This document shows positions 33,385 through 36,276 of a stretch of 36,276 nucleotides of DNA, one piece after another. The notes below the pieces were generated by a model. It saw only the letters and a program-made list of their open reading frames with translations. It did no database searches and was not told where the DNA came from. The DNA is taken from NCBI GenBank assembly GCA_009691525.1, contig SICG01000027.1:1-36276 (forward strand), written 5' to 3'. The DNA is from Candidatus Latescibacterota bacterium. Its GTDB lineage: Bacteria > Latescibacterota > UBA2968 > UBA8231. The translations under genes were made by a program, and so were the position numbers. How positions within the stretch are numbered: position 1 is the stretch's first letter; the number at the start of each line of letters is the position of its first letter.

Positions 33385-33448
33385 GCGCCTGAGTTATGCT
33401 CCGGCGAGCAGGAAAGACTGTGGGGGAAAACCTCTGAAACTCAGGCGC
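33385..33448 (+). ncRNA. Candidate structured RNA (three-way junction) in the permease leader
   Basis: A perfect 11-base-pair closing stem GCGCCTGAGTT / AACTCAGGCGC (33385-33395 with 33438-33448) encloses two hairpins: TGCTC-CGGC-GAGCA (33397-33410) and GGGGG-AAAA-CCTCT (33422-33435). The second hairpin needs G-U pairs, which exist only in the plus-strand transcript; the minus-strand copy would have A-C mismatches. A purine-rich single strand GGAAAGACTG joins them. I do not recognise a known riboswitch or ribozyme class. It lies about 127 bases before the permease start and could be a riboswitch, attenuator or small RNA. Confidence 0.55.
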
Positions 33449-33574
33449 CGTCAGGTGTTGCCGCCTTTGGGCAGTGGGCTGGTCTTGGCGAAGACTGGGG
33501 ACATCAGCGGTGAGGAGCTCAAACTCGTCTATACCTGGGGGTACTGAAGTCCCCTTTGGAACAGGAGACTGGGA

Positions 33575-35530
33575 TTGCGCGAGGCCGGTAAAACGCCACC
33601 CGAGGCATCTGCCTTCACCCCGAGGGCGGTCCTTCTGGGGTGCCTCTTTTCGTTCTTCGTCGCTGCTGGCGATGCCTACGGCACGCTTTACCTGCAGGGA
33701 TCGTTCATGGCCCTGGGGACCAGCACGGTAGGCGCTGTTTTCCTGTTGTTTCTGCTCTCCGGTTTCTTTAATCCCCTTGCCAAACTGGTGCATCGACGAC
33801 TGAGCCTGAGTCGGGGCGAATTGCTGCTGATCTACATCATGATGGTCATGGCTTCGCCCCTACCGGTACTCTTTGTGGCGCGTTTCCTCACCCAGATTGC
33901 CGATCCCTTTTACTACGCTACCCCAGAGAACGAATGGGCAAGCCTGATTCATCCCTATTTGCCCGACTGGATGATGCCCAACAACCCGGCCATTCTCGAG
34001 CCTTTCTACCAAGGATTGGGCCAGGGGCGCGACATTCCCTGGGCTGCCTGGTTGCCGATCCTCTTGGTCTGGACCCCGTTTATCTTGGCCATGTTCCTGG
34101 TGATGATCGCCACCATGGTCATCCTGCGCAAACAGTGGGTGGAGAACGAGCGCCTAATCTATCCTTTGGTGCAGGTGCCCTTGGCCTTGGCCGAGCAGGG
34201 GCACCTGCACGATAAAATCAGCCCCTTTTTCAAGAACCCGGTGATGTGGGTCGGATTTGCCATTCCGGCTACCTGGGGGACAATGCATGGTCTTTACAAT
34301 TATTTCCCCGCAGTGTTTGTCCTCGCCCAGAACGTGGACATGGTGGCGGTGATCGTTCCCCTCTTCCGCGGCGTCTCGGAGTTGCAGTTCAAGTTTCGTT
34401 TCAACATCCTTGGCTTTTTTTATTTCCTCAAAACAGAAATTGCTTTCAGCCTGTGGTTCTTCAACCTCTTAGCCAACGCCCTTCGCGGAGTCTTTGCCGT
34501 CCTGGGGATCACCAGCACCGAAGTCCTCCGGGGTGGAAATGCCGTCGCAGATCCAATCCTAGCCCACCAGTCCATGGGTGCGATGCTGGTGCTCTTTTTC
34601 GGCGGTCTGTGGACCGCGCGCCGGCATCTGAAGGCCGTTTTTCGCAAGGCTTTTCTTGGCGACGACCAGGTGGACGACTCCGGCGAAATCCTCTCCTACA
34701 GGACGGCGGTGCTGATGCTGTTTGCCGGGACCGCGGTGATGGTCGGCTGGCTCTGGCTGGCTGGCATGCCCATATGGGTGTCGTTGGCCCTGTTCTTTCT
34801 AGCTGCCACCCTTATCGTGGGGTTCACCCGCATTGTGGCCGAGAGTGGTCTGTCGGATGGCTCGCCGCCGGTTGGGCCGGTCGGTATCCTCGTGTCGGCC
34901 GTGGGGTCTTCCGTGATCGGCACCCAGGGGCTGGTGATCCTGGCGACGACCTATTTCTGGGTAAACAACGTGCGCAGCTTCGTGATGACCTCCAGCGCCA
35001 ACAGCCTCAAATTGGGCGAGGAGTTGAAAGGGAGAAAACATCTCCTTTTCTGGATGATGCTCCTGGCACTGGCGGTGGGGTTGACTGGTTCGCTGTGGGC
35101 CATTGTGACCCTGTGCCACAAGTACGGGGCGCTCAACCTACAGATCTGGTCGGAAAGAGGGGGGTATGAAGAGGCCGCGAACCTGATCCGCACACCTTCG
35201 AAGCCCTATCTGTGGGGTTGGATCAATACTGGGATCGGGGCTGCGGTCATGCTTTCGTTGATGGTGGCGCGTTGGCGGTACGCCTGGTGGCCCCTTCATC
35301 CCCTGGGATTTCCACTAGGGCCGGTATGGATCATGGACCACCTCTGGTTCAACATGTTCCTGGCTTGGTTGATCAAGGTGCTGGTGCTCAAGTACGGTGG
35401 GGTGGGCCTTTACCTCAGAACCCGGCCCTTTTTCATGGGCCTGATCCTGGGGCAGATCGTTCCCGGAGGAGTGTTTCTCATCATCGATCACTTTACCGGC
35501 ATGACTGGCAACGTGATTTTCTGGGGGTGA
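33575..35530 (+). CDS. Polytopic membrane protein of the DUF6784/DUF6785 type, putative transporter
   Basis: This 651-residue protein starts at TTG with AGGAG (33563-33567) seven bases upstream. It has about a dozen hydrophobic segments, starting at AVLLGCLFSFFVAAGDAYGTLYL. Characteristic parts are LSRGELLLIYIMMVMASPLP, WLPILLVWTPFILAMFLVMIATMVILRKQWVENERLIYPLVQVP, FKFRFNILGFFYFL, RIVAESGLSDGSPP and PLGFPLGPVWIMDHLWFNMFLAWLIK. These resemble the oligopeptide-transporter-like DUF6784/6785 proteins found in polysaccharide-degrading uncultivated bacteria. Transport of sugars or small organic molecules is inferred from the neighbours. It is probably the importer of the cassette and is preceded by the structured leader. 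Confidence 0.75.
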   Translation: MREAGKTPPEASAFTPRAVLLGCLFSFFVAAGDAYGTLYLQGSFMALGTSTVGAVFLLFLLSGFFNPLAKLVHRRLSLSRGELLLIYIMMVMASPLPVLFVARFLTQIADPFYYATPENEWASLIHPYLPDWMMPNNPAILEPFYQGLGQGRDIPWAAWLPILLVWTPFILAMFLVMIATMVILRKQWVENERLIYPLVQVPLALAEQGHLHDKISPFFKNPVMWVGFAIPATWGTMHGLYNYFPAVFVLAQNVDMVAVIVPLFRGVSELQFKFRFNILGFFYFLKTEIAFSLWFFNLLANALRGVFAVLGITSTEVLRGGNAVADPILAHQSMGAMLVLFFGGLWTARRHLKAVFRKAFLGDDQVDDSGEILSYRTAVLMLFAGTAVMVGWLWLAGMPIWVSLALFFLAATLIVGFTRIVAESGLSDGSPPVGPVGILVSAVGSSVIGTQGLVILATTYFWVNNVRSFVMTSSANSLKLGEELKGRKHLLFWMMLLALAVGLTGSLWAIVTLCHKYGALNLQIWSERGGYEEAANLIRTPSKPYLWGWINTGIGAAVMLSLMVARWRYAWWPLHPLGFPLGPVWIMDHLWFNMFLAWLIKVLVLKYGGVGLYLRTRPFFMGLILGQIVPGGVFLIIDHFTGMTGNVIFWG

Positions 35531-35560
35531 AATGGCGGGTGACAACCAGCGAAGGATTGG

Positions 35561-36276
35561 CTAGGCCCCACGGTTCTGCTGGGCCTGAATCGCCTGTCCC
35601 ATATTAGCCTGGAGCTTTTTTCGGTTTGGCTCGATGCCCGTGGCGCACCGGGTATCGAAGTCCCTGCACGCTTCGGTCAGGAGCCGCACAGAATTCAGCA
35701 GATTGTAAATGATCACTGGCCTGAACATGTTGAGCTGAAGGTTACCTGAGGCACCAGCCAGGGCTATCACCAAGTCATTGCCCATCACCTGCATACAGAC
35801 CATCATTAAGACCTCGGAGTGAACAGGATTGGTCTTGCCCGGCATGATTGAGGAAACGAGATCGTTGCCTGGGATGAGGAGATCCCCCAACCCGCCGCGG
35901 GGTCCACTGGCTGCCCAGCGGATGTCATTGGCAACCTTCATCAGACTGACGGCGATGGTTCTGAGATTGCTGCTGGTTTCTACCAGGGCGTCATGAGCGC
36001 TGATAGACTCGAATTTGTTCGGTGCAGACACAAAAGGCAGGCCGGTGAGATGGGCAATGTTGGCGGCCGCTTTTTCCGCAAATCCCATCGCGGTATTCAG
36101 ACCGGTGCCCACGGCAGTACCGCCCAGAGCCAGGCGGTAGAGCGGCGGAAGACAGCGACGCGCGCGTGCCAACCCTTCCAGGAGTTGGGCGGCGTACCCC
36201 GAGAACTCCTGCCCCAAGGTGAGGGGCTCATCATCCTGAAGGTGAGTCCGTCCGATCATTGGAACTTGGGAGAAGG
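35561..36276 (-). CDS. Class II fumarase/aspartase-like lyase, partial, lacking the C-terminal domain
   Basis: The frame runs off the right edge of the window, so the N-terminus is missing. Visible blocks are [20 protein letters not shown] (fumarase-type His and Gln), [11 protein letters not shown], and [14 protein letters not shown], the superfamily signature loop with its catalytic Ser. The protein ends at [21 protein letters not shown]... only about 22 residues after GIEPNR. Ordinary FumC continues for about another 55 residues, including the TALNPHIGYDKA block, which is not found in any frame downstream. It may be a truncated pseudogene or an unusual short enzyme. GRTH and SGY favour fumarase over aspartase. 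It converges on the permease gene with 30 bases between. Confidence 0.8.
   Translation of the reverse strand, partial: FSQVPMIGRTHLQDDEPLTLGQEFSGYAAQLLEGLARARRCLPPLYRLALGGTAVGTGLNTAMGFAEKAAANIAHLTGLPFVSAPNKFESISAHDALVETSSNLRTIAVSLMKVANDIRWAASGPRGGLGDLLIPGNDLVSSIMPGKTNPVHSEVLMMVCMQVMGNDLVIALAGASGNLQLNMFRPVIIYNLLNSVRLLTEACRDFDTRCATGIEPNRKKLQANMGQAIQAQQNRGA

Larger units (their letters stand above)
33126..33574. other. 449-base non-coding region before the permease gene
   Basis: No convincing protein gene lies here on either strand; the minus-strand frame of about 146 codons across 33353-33793 has no family-like features and runs into the permease gene. Visible elements: a GC hairpin GGGGCC-A-GGCCCC (33132-33144) just after the stop of the GH20-like gene; a weak promoter-like pair at 33223-33250; a tRNA D-arm-like string GGTAGCTCAGTAG on the minus strand (33345-33357) without a complete cloverleaf; a three-way-junction RNA candidate (33385-33448); and a hairpin GTCTT-GGCG-AAGAC (33482-33495). 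The region therefore appears to be a structured leader of the permease gene. Confidence 0.6.

Noticed and set aside
1-36276. CRISPR arrays, insertion sequences, integrases, rRNA or complete tRNA genes
   Set aside because: No regularly spaced repeats, transposase or integrase motifs (DDE, tyrosine recombinase), or rRNA-like sequence were seen on reading the window.

Overview
The window looks like chromosomal DNA of a GC-rich Gram-negative bacterium. Evidence for an outer membrane is an MCE/Mla-type lipid transport operon, several lipobox lipoproteins and a probable outer-membrane beta-barrel protein. No phylogenetic marker allows a firm placement. The mix of DUF6785-type permease, GH20-like and Gfo/Idh/MocA proteins next to proteobacteria-like housekeeping genes would fit an uncultivated lineage such as Latescibacterota; this is a weak inference. 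Genes are packed tightly, often with 4-base ATGA overlaps. Three genes carry frame disruptions (10.9, 12.4 and 17.7 kb), so sequencing error must be considered for every broken frame.

Layout. 1-1311: 3' part of a hybrid histidine kinase whose receiver has His where the phosphoacceptor Asp should be. 1308-6451 (minus): operon of a duplicated CPBP-type membrane protease-like protein, inorganic pyrophosphatase and a membrane-anchored metallophosphoesterase. 6594-7956 (plus): Gfo/Idh/MocA oxidoreductase and a small L7Ae-like protein. 7939-8814 (minus): nadC. 8877-10604 (plus): a glycogen-synthase-like glycosyltransferase. 10612-12593 (minus): a frameshifted response regulator and a disrupted PKD/formylglycine-generating-enzyme-like lipoprotein.

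12671-17794 (plus) is the most interesting part: an unknown protein with an internal repeat, a DUF4384-type lipoprotein, a NifS-like cysteine desulfurase, a rhodanese with an in-frame UGA in its active-site loop followed by a SECIS-like hairpin (candidate selenoprotein), and a K+ channel-like protein. The operon starts at a divergent pair of near-consensus promoters, both apparently giving leaderless mRNAs.

17788-29160 (minus) is one long co-directional block: HAD phosphatase, zinc alcohol dehydrogenase, LarA-like protein and diacylglycerol-kinase-like lipid kinase; then an Mla-type transporter set (MCE protein, auxiliary lipoprotein, probable beta-barrel, STAS-permease fusion, ATPase), dihydrofolate reductase and aspartate aminotransferase.

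29318-35530 (plus) is a probable carbohydrate cassette: SDR dehydrogenase, sugar isomerase-like TIM barrel, GH20-like large protein and DUF6785-type permease. A 449-base gap before the permease contains a strong candidate structured RNA. The window ends in a class II fumarase-like gene (minus) that lacks its C-terminal domain and abuts the cassette.
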